This document shows, in pieces, positions 24,014 through 35,587 of a DNA stretch of 64,000 nucleotides. Positions within the stretch are counted from its first letter, which is position 1. Each line of letters starts with the position of its first letter. Position numbers and translations under genes: made by a program. The notes under the pieces are model-generated. The model saw nothing but the letters and a program-made list of their open reading frames with translations, was not told the DNA's origin and searched no databases. The stretch covers positions 1-64,000 of the forward strand of contig CAJQUW010005703.1 in the NCBI GenBank assembly GCA_907163375.1, read 5' to 3'. This stretch comes from Prostheceraeus crozeri (Eukaryota > Platyhelminthes > Polycladida > Euryleptidae).

Positions 24014-24260
24014 ATGCATGGACCGGCAGCCAGAACGAGTTTCTGCAGGGAACGAGGCCGAAAGTGTACTTCCTATGCCTACTACGAAGCGACACGTCTG
24101 CCGAGTTCTAGTGAGTTCCTCTTCTTGTCAGACACGATCAAAGAAAAACACATGTAAATCCAATGAGACGCAGATTGCAGTTTTTGGCTAAAATGAAATT
24201 TTCTGTGCTTTCTCTGATTAAACGAAAAGTACGAAGCCCAGAGTCACAATTAAGAAGCAA
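24014..24260 (+). repeat. GTCCGG-family foldback arm, solo copy
   Basis: Shares about 240 bp with 25608..25855: CCGGCAGC.AGAACGAG, TCTGCAGGGAACGAGG, ACTACGAAGCGACACG, CACATGTAAATCCAATGAG. The 77-codon frame at 23958..24191 is produced by this repeat. It lacks a 40-bp block present in the 25.6-kb copy. After it, 24261..24628 holds nothing recognised. Confidence 0.75.
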
Positions 24261-24636
24261 CTGCATTGCTAATATATGTTTGACTGAAGCTCACACCTCA
24301 AGTATGTAATAGGAAAGTGACTTATTCGCACATTGTTAGCACATTAATTTCGAAAAAATTCTTACAATCGATGAAAAGTCGCACGATTGGCTGAAAAATC
24401 AAAAAAATCATCGAAAAATCGCACATTTTCCGAGAAACGAGGATATCACTAAAGATCCTAAAATAAGTTTTTATTTCAAGCGAAAAACGCTTTACAGAAG
24501 GATGCACACTACAAGCAATAAAAAGTTCATGAAAAGTTCCCATTTCCCTTCTCCTAACAAGCAGGCCGCATTCCCTCGCTGGATGTCAAACGTCAGGCAC
24601 GAACCCTCTCGCTTCTCTCCTGTCGTCATTGTGAGG

Positions 24637-25233
24637 CACAGAATTAAATGTTTTGTTTATCTGCTTCGGTTTGCTAGAAGTGTGATTAATACGAAATGGA
24701 TGGCACATTGCGGAACCTATTAGGTGGGCAAAAAGGAATTCCTAATACCTTACAGAGATAGGAAAAAAAGTCGTGCGTCGCTTGCGGATTAATGTGAGTT
24801 CCAGCAAAGTGCTTCGATTGCCAAAATTCCTTCAGATTCGAAGAATTCAGATCATTGCCCACAAGTTTTCTCCATAATGTTGACCCTTCCGATCATTATT
24901 AAAGAAAGTAGCAGGCGTACGAAAATTAGTTCACTTGATGATCCTCTCCTCGGCATCCCTCACTGTTTAGTGCATACACTGAATCGAAGCCACGCATCGA
25001 TGTGTGTTTTGGTGTGTGGGACGTGATATCACAGCACGCACGCATCTCTCACTGGCTCTACTGTCCTCTGCTGACAGCTAATTGTTTGCCATTTCCAATA
25101 GCAAGCGATACACGAATTATCCATTCGAGAGGGAGCAAGTTGTGTGATGTGGTGTGCCATTTCGATATTAAGGTTACATACAATTCTTCCTTTCTAGGAA
25201 ACCGAAGCGCGCGCAGATGAATCTAATTCTGTG
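24637..25233 (+). mobile_element. CACAG-ended MITE, copy 2 (hAT-like)
   Basis: 597 bp, ends CACAGAATTA / TAATTCTGTG, flanked by a perfect 8-bp target duplication TTGTGAGG (24629..24636 and 25234..25241). It is the inverted partner of 4844..5458. No coding capacity. The perfect duplication suggests it is younger than copy 1. The frame at 25002..25220 is a shadow of the element and matches that in copy 1. Confidence 0.92.
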
Positions 25234-25241
25234 TTGTGAGG

Positions 25242-25607
25242 CGCCTACTCGAGTACCGACTGATTCCAATGTCTTGGTCGAATCCCCCAGCCATGGAAGC
25301 GCATGTCTCAATAGCCACTGGTTGGACTATAAAGCAGTCAGCGAGTGATGTACTTAGCCAACATCCTCGCTTCAGCCGCATTCGACAGATGCCGACAAAC
25401 TCGCGCGAGAGAACGTGTCGGAACATATGAAATCCCACATCATGCATCTACCTCTCTTAAAAGGAAGGAGAGTGAGGCCATCGTCTCAATCCTGATGAAT
25501 TCTTCACAGATTAATGCCAACACGCACAGCAGCAGCAAACCGAAAGGATTGATTATCCAACATTGATCCGGCGATGACGATTGGGACAGCATGTAGCCAA
25601 GAGCCGC
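25242..25607. other. no recognised feature
   Basis: About 370 bp, slightly more GC-rich than its surroundings, with three overlapping 64-74 codon frames but no domain. It lies between two MITEs and may be a fragment of a larger element. Confidence 0.4.
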
Positions 25608-26220
25608 TGTATAGTCCGGCAGCTAGAACGAGTTTCTGCAGGGAACGAGGCCGAAAATGAGACTTTCACAGAATGATGTACACCCTATGCCTACTACGAA
25701 GCGACACGTCTTCCGAGTTCTAGTGAGTTCTTCTTGTCAGACAGGATCAAAGAAAAACACATGTAAATCCAATGAGACGCAGATTGCAGTTTTTGGCTAA
25801 AATGAAATTTTCTATGTTTTCTCTGATTAAGCGAAAATTATTGAGCCCAGAGTCATGCACCCCTCTCTGTAAATTCAAACACGTCATGTAGATTTGGCGA
25901 ACCTCTTAATGTCGGCAAACACAAACATTTTGAGCAACTTTATCCACATTCAATCACATTCTCACATACAATGCCGATTAGATACATGATAAAAGCACAT
26001 GGACATCATAGGAAATGACCTGAAGGCATTCCATGCCAAAAATTATGACTCTGGGCTTAGTACTTTTCGTTTAATCAGAGAAAGTACAGAAAATTTCATT
26101 TTAACCAAAAACTGCAATCTGCGTCCCATTGGATTTACATGTGTTTTTTTTTCTTTGATCCTGTCTGACAAGAGGAACTCTCTAGAACTCGGCAGACGCA
26201 CCGCACCGACTTGGGAGATT
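25608..26220. repeat. GTCCGG-family foldback
   Basis: Left arm 25608..25855 begins TATAGTCCGGCAGCTAG and contains TGCAGGGAACGAGG. The right arm (about 26040..26215) is the inverted copy of its inner two thirds (GACTCTGGGC, TTGGATTTACATGTG, CTGTCTGACAAGAGG). The spacer is ~180 bp. The terminal motif TAGTCCGG.AGCTAG plus TGCAGGGAACGAGG is shared with the 750-bp palindrome at 47767..48516, so all belong to one old non-autonomous family. Confidence 0.75.
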
Positions 26221-27119
26221 TGCCAGTAGTCTGTTTAAAGTAATATTTAATGAATGCCCGGCGAAATTTCACCAACCAGCTGGGCATGTATTAGTAGTGT
26301 ACCTTTATTTCGTGAATGATATTCTCGCATTACTAAGTTAAGGATTCAGTTGAATTAAAAGCATCCAAATCGAATGAAGTTGAAAGTTAAAATGGCAAAA
26401 GAGCTGTAAGTTGACGCATCTGGTCATGAAAGGAAAAAACGAATGAGTATGCAAGTCAGTTCTGCAGTGGAAAGCTCGAAATTTCTGCCTTTCATATTAT
26501 CCAAGCTCCGAACTTTTCCAAGCATTTTAGTTAATAACTTTTAATGAGACGCATCGATTTTCAAAATCAATTCATTATTCTAGAGATATGATTGTATAAA
26601 GTTTGTTTATTATATTACATGTCGTATAATACTTTATTACTGGAAAAATAGTTGGTCACATTATTCCATTTTGATAAGTGGAATAGGAATCAACCAATTG
26701 AACAAATTGCAATATACTCGGAGGACACACAGCACTAGATCAATTCTAGGAAATAAAAAGTTATTTAAAATTCAAATTTATATCATTTACATGCTGCTCA
26801 GTAAGTAATCTATATGGGTTAATGTCTGAGTTCACTAAAATCTCGCATGTATATATAACATAACGAAGACTACTGATAGGGCTCGTGAATTTCCGTCCTT
26901 TTTTATACATTCTCCGTCCTATCACACATCTGTATCCCAATGCGCTTACACGAGTATTGTGTTGCCTTTCCAATAATAAAAGCATTACTAAAACAATCTA
27001 ATTTGCTTATAATGGTTAATATTCAGTCTTGAAGATCATGCAGTTTCAAACGTGTGAATGTGTTTGGAATTTTTCGTCTTTTTTCTATCAGCATTTACGA
27101 GCCTTGTGTGTGGTACAAA
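26221..27119. other. no recognised feature
   Basis: AT-rich intronic sequence. The 74-codon minus-strand frame at 26761..26985 has no recognised motif. Confidence 0.4.
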
Positions 27120-28063
27120 GTAGGGAGAGCGGGGTGTTATGGATCACCTAAGTTTAAGGGTTTACAGAGACCACTGACTCTGCTCAAAGATAATTTTTTT
27201 GGCCTTATCACTTATGGACAGATACCCAAGGTTCCGCATGTCATTTTCCAACAACGCCCGTTTGACTTTGCTGTAGAGGAAATTTTCTGTTTTCTATAGA
27301 GACGAATTTGCCATTTTCAAAAGTTCGGGGGTGTTATGGCCGCCTGTTAGGGTGTTATGGACCACCCATTCATATCTGAAAAAAGTGCAACATTAATTTA
27401 ACGTTCCACAACAGTCAAATTTAAGATGCTCCGTACAGATAAGAGTGATTGACTTGTTTGATTGACCGGTCAACGGGTTTAGATAGCTGGTTAACCTGCA
27501 TAACTTAAATTTTGATGAATAATGAAGCCTGCTTGCTATGCTAAGGCATGATAATCAAAGCTGTGATTGAGAATAATCAGCGTGAGAGCTGTAAATTAAC
27601 GCAGATAGATTCATTAATTCCAAATGGAGTCAGTAAACTGCTTGAAGCCCAATCATAATCGTTCTAGGTGGCTATCTGCCCAAATTTCTGAACACTAGTT
27701 TGCAACCTCACAATTCAGATGTAAATATACTATAAAAACACTGACATAAAGCAACTTATTGATTGACAATATTGCAGCTTGAGATTGCAATCCAGGTAAT
27801 TACGTGAAATAACATACCGTAGGCGCAGTCCTCTGCGAATGCGAACTAGGCTTATTACTCCAATCACTCATTTTCTCCCGATGGCTCGACTGGCTAGGCT
27901 TCTTGTTCTTACATCTCTTTAACTTTCGGTGACCTTTCACAACAACGTCCTGTGGCGCATTTTCCTGTTGGCTTTGTTTGCGCTTGAAAGAATGAAGGAA
28001 GATAATTTTCTAACGACGTTTTAGGTATTGCAGTAAATTGTGGGGTGGCCCATAACTCCCTAC
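27120..28063. mobile_element. possible decayed TIR element
   Basis: The left end GTAGGGAG.GTTATGGATCACC and the right end GGTGGCCCATAACTCCCTAC are inverted relatives. GGGGTGTTATGG recurs internally at 27317-27360 (three copies in all). No target duplication survives, and no transposase is recognised. It ends 20 bp before another element, so one may have inserted beside the other. Confidence 0.4.
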
Positions 28064-28083
28064 CATCAGTATACCTATAAAGT

Positions 28084-28510
28084 GGCACTCCTGTACTTTA
28101 CTGGTCCCAAATTAAAAAAAAATATTCAATATGTCATAGGCCTCACATAACTGACATATCAGAAAAGATCGACGTGAAATTCCTTCTTCCTGTAGGAATG
28201 TGCGGGCGGCAGCAAGGGAGGCGCAGTGTTTCGCGAGGTCGCTTATTCTCATGTTGTTCGACGTCAAGTTTCACGTCAAATTCCTTCTCAACACACTATA
28301 CAGAGATAGCCAATCCCTTAAAACAATGCGTGGGAGTTCAAAGATCACCAGCCATAGTTCATTCGCACGATTTGACACATAGCAACACGTCAGCGTTCGT
28401 GCTAAATTTGGGACCAGCAAAGTAAAGGAGGGGATATTTAGGGACCAGTAAAGTACAGGAGGTCGTTTCTCACATTCCCATATAGGGACCAGCAAAGTGC
28501 AGGAGCGCCC
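28084..28510. mobile_element. GGG-ended MITE with 8-bp target duplication
   Basis: 427 bp. Ends GGCACTCCTGTACTTTACTG (left) and, read inward from the right, GGGCGCTCCTGCACTTTGCT. Flanked by a perfect duplication TATAAAGT (28076..28083, 28511..28518). The inner end motif GGGACCAGYAAAGT is repeated three times near the right end. The GG-type ends with 8-bp duplication fit Merlin- or P-like groups rather than hAT (CA ends), but no transposase is present to decide. Confidence 0.85.
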
Positions 28511-28518
28511 TATAAAGT

Positions 28519-28961
28519 CAACTGTTACTAGAAAATGTGTATTTATATTTCAGCCGACCGTTCTTGTTTTCTCGAAGAAAATTAGCCATGCTGCATCTTT
28601 ACAGCCAAAATCCTAATTGGTGCATGACTTGCTCAGGAGAAAGAAACACATTTACAATAAAAGCGCTCAAATTTTCGCAAATACCAAATTTGGGGTAAAT
28701 TGAAAAAATAATTGCGTAGTTAGAAGCACCATGTGTTCTTATTTACTATGTTTTCGTTCGCATATGCTCGAAAATTGGTTTTGAGGTTGGTAAGTAGGCT
28801 ACTGCTTACAGGGGAGGGGGAGGGCGGCACAGCACTCCACTTTCCCTACATGTGGATATGATTGATTTCTTTAATGTCCATCAGACTTCAATTTTGATAT
28901 AAATTTATCAAGAACTTCATTCTATGAAGAATTTAATCATTTGCATGAATTTCATTTTCAG
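28519..28961. other. intron end before SNX17 exon 3
   Basis: Last 440 bp of the 17.1-kb intron. It contains a G-rich stretch (AGGGGAGGGGGAGGGCGG near 28810-28830). It ends with a T-rich tract and CAG at 28959..28961. Confidence 0.6.
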
Positions 28962-29140
28962 TGTCGTCTGATCCGTCATTATGTGAAAGCCGGTTGATGT
29001 TGGAGAGTTTAACCAGATGGCGGAAGGCGGAGGATGAACGACTGCCTCAAACAACAGCTCATCTTGACGTGTGGCTTCTCAATGGACAAAAGAAAACACT
29101 CGAGGTTATGAACACAGACCGGACTAACTCTGTTCTAGAG
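28962..29140 (+). CDS. SNX17: sorting nexin 17, exon 3 (PX end and FERM-like F1 start)
   Basis: 179 bp. It completes a split GTG valine codon with exon 2 (phase 1) and ends in phase 0 before GTAAGG. The first part, SSDPSLCESRLMLESLTRW, aligns with the last PX helix of SNX17 (DPLLGSSETFNSFLRR). The second part, LDVWLLNGQKKTLEVMNTD, then RTNSVLE, aligns with the first beta strands of the FERM-like F1 lobe (LEVLLSNGQK...LTSDQTEDVLE). That lobe helps shape the NPxY/NxxY cargo-binding module. An open frame runs 29 codons past the donor, so retention would add a short tail before a stop. The match in length and order with no gap supports the exon borders. Confidence 0.92.
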
Positions 29141-29249
29141 GTAAGGCTTCATTTTCGTGTTCAATTTGTCAGTGAAAATATCAATTCAGAGAGGCTGAAT
29201 AATTCTGAATACTTCCTTACCAGTTAATGCGTTGTAATTGGTTCTCAGA

Positions 29250-30393
29250 CATTGATGCTTCTACTTGACCTTGACATAGGCATCGATCGTTTCATCTGGC
29301 CTTGACATGGACATCGGTAGCTTCACCTGTCCTTGACATGGGCAACGATGGCTTCATCTGGCCTTGACATGGGCATCGATAGCTTCACCTGGCCTTGACA
29401 TGGACATCGATGGCTTCACCTGTCCTTGACATAGACATCGATAGCTTCACTTGGCCTTTACATGGGCATCGATAGCTTCACTTGGCCTTTACATGGGCAT
29501 CGATGGCTTCACTTGGCCTTGACATGGACATGGTAGCTTCACCTCGCCTTGACATGGACTTCGATGGCTTCACCTCGCCTTGACATGGGCATCGATGGCT
29601 TCACCTGTCCTTGACATGGGCATCGATGGCTTCACCTGTCCTTGACATGGGCATCGATGGCTTCACCTGTCCTTGACATGGACATCGATGGCTTCACCTC
29701 GCCTTGACATGGACATCGATGGCTTCACCTGTCCTTGACATGGACATCGATGGCTTCACCTGTCCTTGACATGGACATCGATGGCTTCACCTGTCCTTGA
29801 CATGGACATGGTAGCTTCACTTGGCCTTGACATGGACATTGATAGCTTCACCTGTCCTTGACATGGGCATCGATGGCTTCACCTGTCCTTGACATGGGCA
29901 TCGATGGCTTCACCTCGCCTTGACATGGGCATCGATGGCTTCACCTCGCCTTGACATGGACATTTATAGCTTCACCTGGCCTTGACATGGACATTTATAG
30001 CTTCATCTGGCCTTGACATGGACATTGATAGCTTCATCTGGCCTTGACATAGACATCGATGGCTTCACCTGTCCTTGACATGGGCATCGATGGCTTCACC
30101 TGTCCTTGACATGGGCATCGATGGCTTCACCTGTCCTTGACATGGGCATCGATGGCTTCATCTCTGCCTTGACATAGGCATCGATCGTTTCATCTGGCCT
30201 TGACATGGGCATCGATGGCTTCACCTGTCCTTGACATGGACATCGATGGCTTCACCTGGCCTTGACATGGACATTGATAGCTTCATCTGGCCTTGACATG
30301 GACATCGATGGCTTCACCTGTCCTTGACATGGGCATCGATGGCTTCACCTGTCCTTGACATGGACATGGTAGCTTCACCTGTCCTTGACATGG
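29250..30393 (+). repeat. 31-bp minisatellite (about 37 units)
   Basis: Head-to-tail array of a 31-bp unit of the form CCTTGACATGGRCATCGATG plus GCTTCACCTGT. Common variants are CTCG/TTGG/CTGG before CCTTGACATG, GACATGGTAGC deletion units and TTTATAGC units. A rare variant (GACATAGGCATCGATCG) occurs at the very start and again near 30171, and runs of identical variants (five units around 29590-29680) repeat. Both show block duplication and conversion within the array. It begins 110 bp after the exon 3 donor. No open frame spans it, so it is not coding. Confidence 0.95.
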
Positions 30394-31650
30394 AAGGAAT
30401 TCAAGTAATGTCCTTTATAGCACAAGCATCCAATCTTGAGTGTTGAGCGTTCATTTACCGGAAGCCAGTTCATCTGTCCAAGATCAGGAGTAATGCGCTC
30501 TCGACCGCGGATTCGAAAATCTAACGAGCGTTTGAATTTTGTAAATCCAATTGTAAATTCAGACACGTATTTTTAAGGTACTCAGTGTTCGATTAGATCT
30601 AAGGTATGAGTGGCTTCATATGTCATGTTGTAAAGTAAAAAAGTACTTCGCATTACGTATTAAGTAAAAGTGTATATATATCTTGAGCATTAATAATCAA
30701 ATATTTAATGTATAAATGTGAATTGACGAAGTGCATAATTTCTACATCTACTTGAAAGCTTTTATCAGCTGCTATAGAATTAATTGATTTCTGAAGACGA
30801 GTAATCGCTATCAATTAATTGCATGTTGCCACAATTAATATCAATTGATAGATGTGCCCAATTTAAATGCAATAAACTTTTGATAACATTTGATATTACT
30901 CGGCCACTTTCTAATCCGCAAGTGCCTGCATCAAATTCATTCATCAATTGTAATCTAATTACATATTCGTAATGTTGCTGTACACTAAATATTCAAGGTC
31001 AAGGTTCGTGTTCGTGTGAACGATCTGAAATCGCTAATTTGAATTATATGCGATAATTAATGTAAATTAGTTGTTAATTAATCTAATTATGAATACAAAA
31101 CTGCAGCTACGCTACTGTACTATGATAGTAAAAGCATTATAACTGCTTACCGTTTTCCTTTCGTAATTCCTTGATCTTTCGCTTCAGTTCGTTTTCTTTT
31201 AACTCTGTATGCGGTTTGTCAGATTTCTTGTTACATTCTGGATCTTGGGTCACATTGTTTGAAAAAATTGTAAGAAGTCATTAAACTTTTTTGTAGCAAC
31301 TTCAAAGTTTCTAGACTTTCCTCTGCTGTTTTTCGACAATGACGGTATTAGACGCGACTGCGTATGATATAGCGATGAGACGACAACGACGAGGCGAAAA
31401 GGTCACTATGAAATTCTGAATTACGTCCAGCGAATTGATGAAATGGTCCGTGTTTCCGCGTTGCATGTTGATTACGAAATAGAGACGATAGCATTAAACT
31501 TCGAGGAAAGTCGATAAATGCGCATAGGATTTATTCGATACAGTGTACCAGTTGCCGATCATGGATTCACGGACGTTGTAGTGGCGTAAAAGGCAGTCTG
31601 GCAAGAGCGTCGTCGAACTTTGTGTGTGGGAGATGCTCAGGTGATAGGCC
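30394..31650. other. no recognised gene
   Basis: AT-rich. Around 31150-31260 the minus strand reads DPECNKKSDKPH then ELKRKIKELRKEN, ending at a possible donor (GGTAAG). It is lysine-rich and helix-like but lacks a convincing acceptor. I do not call it an exon. Confidence 0.4.
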
Positions 31651-31671
31651 CGTTGAGAGAAACAGAAGCCC

Positions 31672-32313
31672 ATGAAAGCGATCAGCTTGGAGAATGACAA
31701 GTGCGACAATGTTACTCGTTTCTGCTACTTGGGAGACATGTTGGATTCCGGTGGTGGAGCGGAGGCAGCTGTGACTGCGTGCATTCAATCGGACTGGAAG
31801 AAATTCCGAGAACTATCGCCTATCCTGACCAGCCGTGCTACTCCATATTGGATGAAAGGGAAGATCTTTGACTCATGCGTCAGAGCCTGCATGACTTATG
31901 GCAGTGAGACATGGGCAGTGACAGCAGTGGAGAAGAGGAGAATGGAAGTAGCGGACAGACGGATGATCAGGTGGATGTGTGGAGTATCTCTTGAAGATAG
32001 AGTGGCCAGCGAAGACCTTCTGGCGCGCCTGAACCTGCAGTCGATTGATGAAGCCTTGCGTGTGTGCAGATTACGATGGTACGGCCATGTGGTAAGGAAA
32101 GATGAAAGTGATTGGGTGAAGAGAATATGGAAGATGAAGATCAACGGACCAACACCAAGAGGCCGCCCGAAGAAGACCTGGGAGGAAACTGTGTCCGCAG
32201 ACTGTCGGCAATTGGGCCTCAAAGAAGCCGACGCCCTCGAACGAAACACCTGGAGGCATTCCATGAGGATCAATCGTCCAACCCAACGGAGATGGAGAAG
32301 AGGACGTTAAACG
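31672..32313 (+). mobile_element. LINE ORF2 3' part (RTE/BovB-style tail)
   Basis: An uninterrupted 212-codon frame. FCYLGDMLDSGGGAEAAVTA begins the RT thumb region. Then come ILTSRA and KGKIFDSCVRACMTYGSETW (the YGSETW motif typical of these LINEs), RRMIRWMCGVSLEDR, RLRWYGHVVRKDESDW and a basic TPRGRPKKTWEE tail. Catalytic RT motifs (YADD box) would lie upstream and are absent, so it is 5'-truncated. The stop at 32308 is followed by an AAAGTAAAAGTAAAG tail, a short tandem 3' end as seen in RTE-type LINEs. The intact frame suggests a relatively recent insertion. Confidence 0.9.
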
Positions 32314-32439
32314 GATAAAGTAAAAGTAAAGTAAGGAAGAAACTGACGGCTCACGCGTTGTCGTGACATGACGTCACTGCGGTAACACACAATAGGGAAG
32401 CATGAATAATCCAAGGCAAGGATTCTAAATATAGAATGG

Positions 32440-32690
32440 TACATTAATGTTTCATAAATGAAACATTACATGAAACCATTGCAGTTTTCATTAATGAACT
32501 TTACATTAATGTTTCATTCATGAAACATTACATGAAACCATGGCAGTTTTCATTAATGAACTTTACATTAATGTTTCATTAGATGAACCATTCGTATTTT
32601 CATTAATGCTTTATCATGAAATGATGAAATTTCATTAGTCATTAATGAAACATTACATGTTCATTAGATGAAACATTAATGAATTGCAAA
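32440..32690. repeat. 62-bp palindromic tandem repeat
   Basis: A 62-bp unit containing TACATTAATGTTTCAT and ATGAAACATTACATGAAACC repeats at 32440, 32502 and 32564, then decays to 32690. Each unit contains TTCATTAATGAA and ATGTTTCAT/ATGAAACAT inverted pairs, so single strands could form multiple short stems. Confidence 0.85.
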
Positions 32691-32809
32691 TTATTTTCGT
32701 ACGGGGAATTTCCATGCACAACTTAGTGGGCATTAGATGGAATTCCGTCTTTTTTCAAGTCTGGTGTAGAGCTGATCGAGTCGTATTAACATGTCTTCAA
32801 AGATGCCTA

Positions 32810-33450
32810 ATTGAGTGCTACTCATGAAAAAAAGTTCACCAAACTTCAGTTAGATATACTTAAGTATATCTGCTACTCACATACAATCATTTATGCTGAT
32901 CGGACAAGTACTTTCTGCATTAGGGACGATAACGTGAGGTGTAACGATGTCAACAGCTTGATCTGACTTTGTATGACCTCATCGTCTGAGCTGAAACCTT
33001 TTACGTCAATATTTTAGTCATTTTCCGACAACTCTTGAAGTGATAATGAACAGGCCATATCTCTTAATTACATATTTTAGGCCATATATTTAACTCAAAT
33101 AGGGTGTGACAGGGTAGTGGTCGTGGGAAGATTTCAGATAGCAGTGGATGGGACGAACAGGGAGAGAGAACAATTCACACACGAGTTACAATAATGCGTC
33201 GAACAGACAAAGTCAGATCAAATTGCTGACATCGCTGCACTTTATCGAGAGTGAGAATTAATTAGAGACACGCCATCGTCTTTAATTCAAAACGTACTTG
33301 TCGGATTTGCATAAATTTTTGCAGTTGGGTAGAAAATATGCTCAAGTGCGTGTGCCTAAGGTTTTGTGATGATTGATTAATTTTTTGCTGATTTTAAACA
33401 ATTTTGAAAACCTTGGGGGAGAGATAACCCATAAGTACCTTCAATTTATA
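32810..33450. mobile_element. GGTACTT MITE family, older copy
   Basis: Diverged relative of 33528..34075. Its right half (GGGTGTGACAGGGTAGTGG, AGATTTCAGATAGCAG, AGAGAGAACAATTCACACAC, GTCGAACAGACAAAGTC) matches closely, and it ends GAGATAACCCATAAGTACC. The left boundary is uncertain. CAACTCTTGAAGTGATAATG occurs in both copies. Confidence 0.7.
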
Positions 33451-33527
33451 ATAAACATTTGCAAATACCATAATTGTCAGTCGAGGAATAAAAAAATGTG
33501 GGGAAATGACTTCCATAAAAAGCAGTT

Positions 33528-34075
33528 ATGAAAGTATTGGCACCTATGGGTTATCTCCCCACGTTTTCAAATTTGTCTAAAATCCGTAAAAATGAATCAA
33601 CCGTCACAAAATTTCAGATACACGTATTTGAGTATATTTTCTACCCACATACAAAAATTAATTCAAATCCGACCAGTACTTTAAGAATTATAGACGATGA
33701 CTTGAAGTGTGGCGATGTTCTCTTCTTCTGTGTAGCTCTTCTGAGCAGAGCGCTAGGTCAACAAGGTCATGTCGCGACAACTCTTGAAGTGATAATGACC
33801 ACATCCTTCCAATTAATATACTTGACTTAAGAAGGGAGTGACAGGTTAGTGGTCGTGGGAAGATTTCAGATAGCAGTAGATGAGACGAAGAGGGAGAGAG
33901 AACAATTCACACACGAGTTACAATAATGCGTCGAACAGACAAAGTCAGATCAAGATGCTGACATCGCTGCACATCAAGTTGACGTCTCTAATTCTAAAAG
34001 TGAGGCTGATGCACTTTTGCGGATTTTAGACAAAATTGAAAACGTGGGAATGGGGAGAAAACCCATAAGTACCAA
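33528..34075. mobile_element. GGTACTT MITE, copy with both ends
   Basis: Left end GGCACCTATGGGTTATCTCC with CCACGTTTTCAAATTTGTC. The right end, GACAAAATTGAAAACGTGG with GAAAACCCATAAGTACC, is its reverse. The ends therefore form TIRs of about 60 bp. The interior right half is shared with 32810..33450. The left and right halves are found again in 56449..56891. No transposase. The 100-codon frame at 33528..33830 is not a gene. Confidence 0.78.
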
Positions 34076-34159
34076 ACAGTTTACAGGATATTGCATATAC
34101 ATACAGCCTAGATGGAAACTAGATTAACAGAAGCAAGAAAAATGGAGAAATAATTTCCG

Positions 34160-35587
34160 AAACAACAATTAGAATATTAGATGATTAAATAATTCTATTG
34201 TTTTCATTTTCCAACCTTTTCATATCCATGACTGTCCGGAGAGTGTTCCCTATATTTCTGTTAATGTTATGATATGCGACTAGGATTTAAAGCTTTAAAG
34301 GATTCTTAAGCCGAATGTCTCCGGTTAACGAATATTTTCCACACTTGCAGCGTAAGTCATGATCGGTGTACATGCATACTCTTCCAAGAATCATTAGAGT
34401 GCTTTAGAGTTCACCATCTCTCTGCGAACAGTGGGTGCAGTGATCTATGTGTATTTCGGTGAGGGCACTGAAATTTCAACACGCATTTAATGCAATGAGA
34501 ATCCCAAGCGTTACGATCGTGTTAATGTGGGGCCAATTATAATCGGTGAATGACTTTGTTGTTAAGATGAATAATGACGTTGAAGACGAAGTAGTGGCGC
34601 AGTCACGACGCAGCGAGGAGAGAAGTCCTTCCCCTGCTACAATTAACACTAGTCGCGAGTGACTATGCTCGCCGTGTGCATGCCAAATCAAGTCGCGACT
34701 AGGCTGCGCATCATTAAAAGGCTGATTGGTAGTTCATGTTGTCGTCAATTTTCACTAAAAAAGTCTGTCATGTTAAAATCCTGCAGTAAAGAAAACGCTC
34801 AAATATCTTTCGTAATGTATGTCAAATATCTATGGAACATAAGGTTTCATATGGCATATCGTTTATTAAAATTGAACCAGGACTTCAACACGAAAATTAC
34901 ATCCGAAAATGTGTTGAATTTTTATGCAATTATTTATGAAATGGTGAGTACATAACATTTCAACAGCTTCATGGGACTGATGCAAAAGGCGTAATGATTT
35001 TATGGTAGTCTGATCTGTTGTGGTAAGTGGAACACACCTAGTAATATTATAATGAATGTTATGCAAGAATTAAGTCAGTCAATTTTGAATAAATAATGTT
35101 GAAAAGAGAAAAGATCAAAATTTCTGAATATTACAATAATTTTAACAAATTTTTTTATACATAAGAATAGACGAAACAATGATTTAATACATGTATATTG
35201 ACTATTTCAATAATCGACTGTACAAACAGCATTCCTGCTAGGAATGTATGATTGCATGATTACATGCGTGTTATTGGATGAATGTGTAATTGTCTAACGC
35301 ACAGTTTTATGCATACCACACAGTGTCAATTTTCGATTTGGAATGCTCTGTACCTTAATACCTACATGAAATCATACTACTTGAAATTAACTGCTAACCA
35401 ACAAACCTAAGTTTACTACTTAACTAATAAACAAACTACTTAAAAACATACTTGAGCTAAGAAAACATATGCCTACTTAAAATATGCGCAAATTATGTCA
35501 TACTTCGATACTTGCGTTCGATCGAACGGGTCATTTTCAGGTGTTCGGAGGCTTAGTTCTCCTCACAAAAATCTAAATAAAAACTCG
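34160..35587. other. no recognised feature
   Basis: The piece 34076..34158 just before this is shared with 56440..56520 (next to the MITE copy there). The remainder is AT-rich with no recognisable element. The 98-codon frame at 34659..34955 has no motif. Confidence 0.4.
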
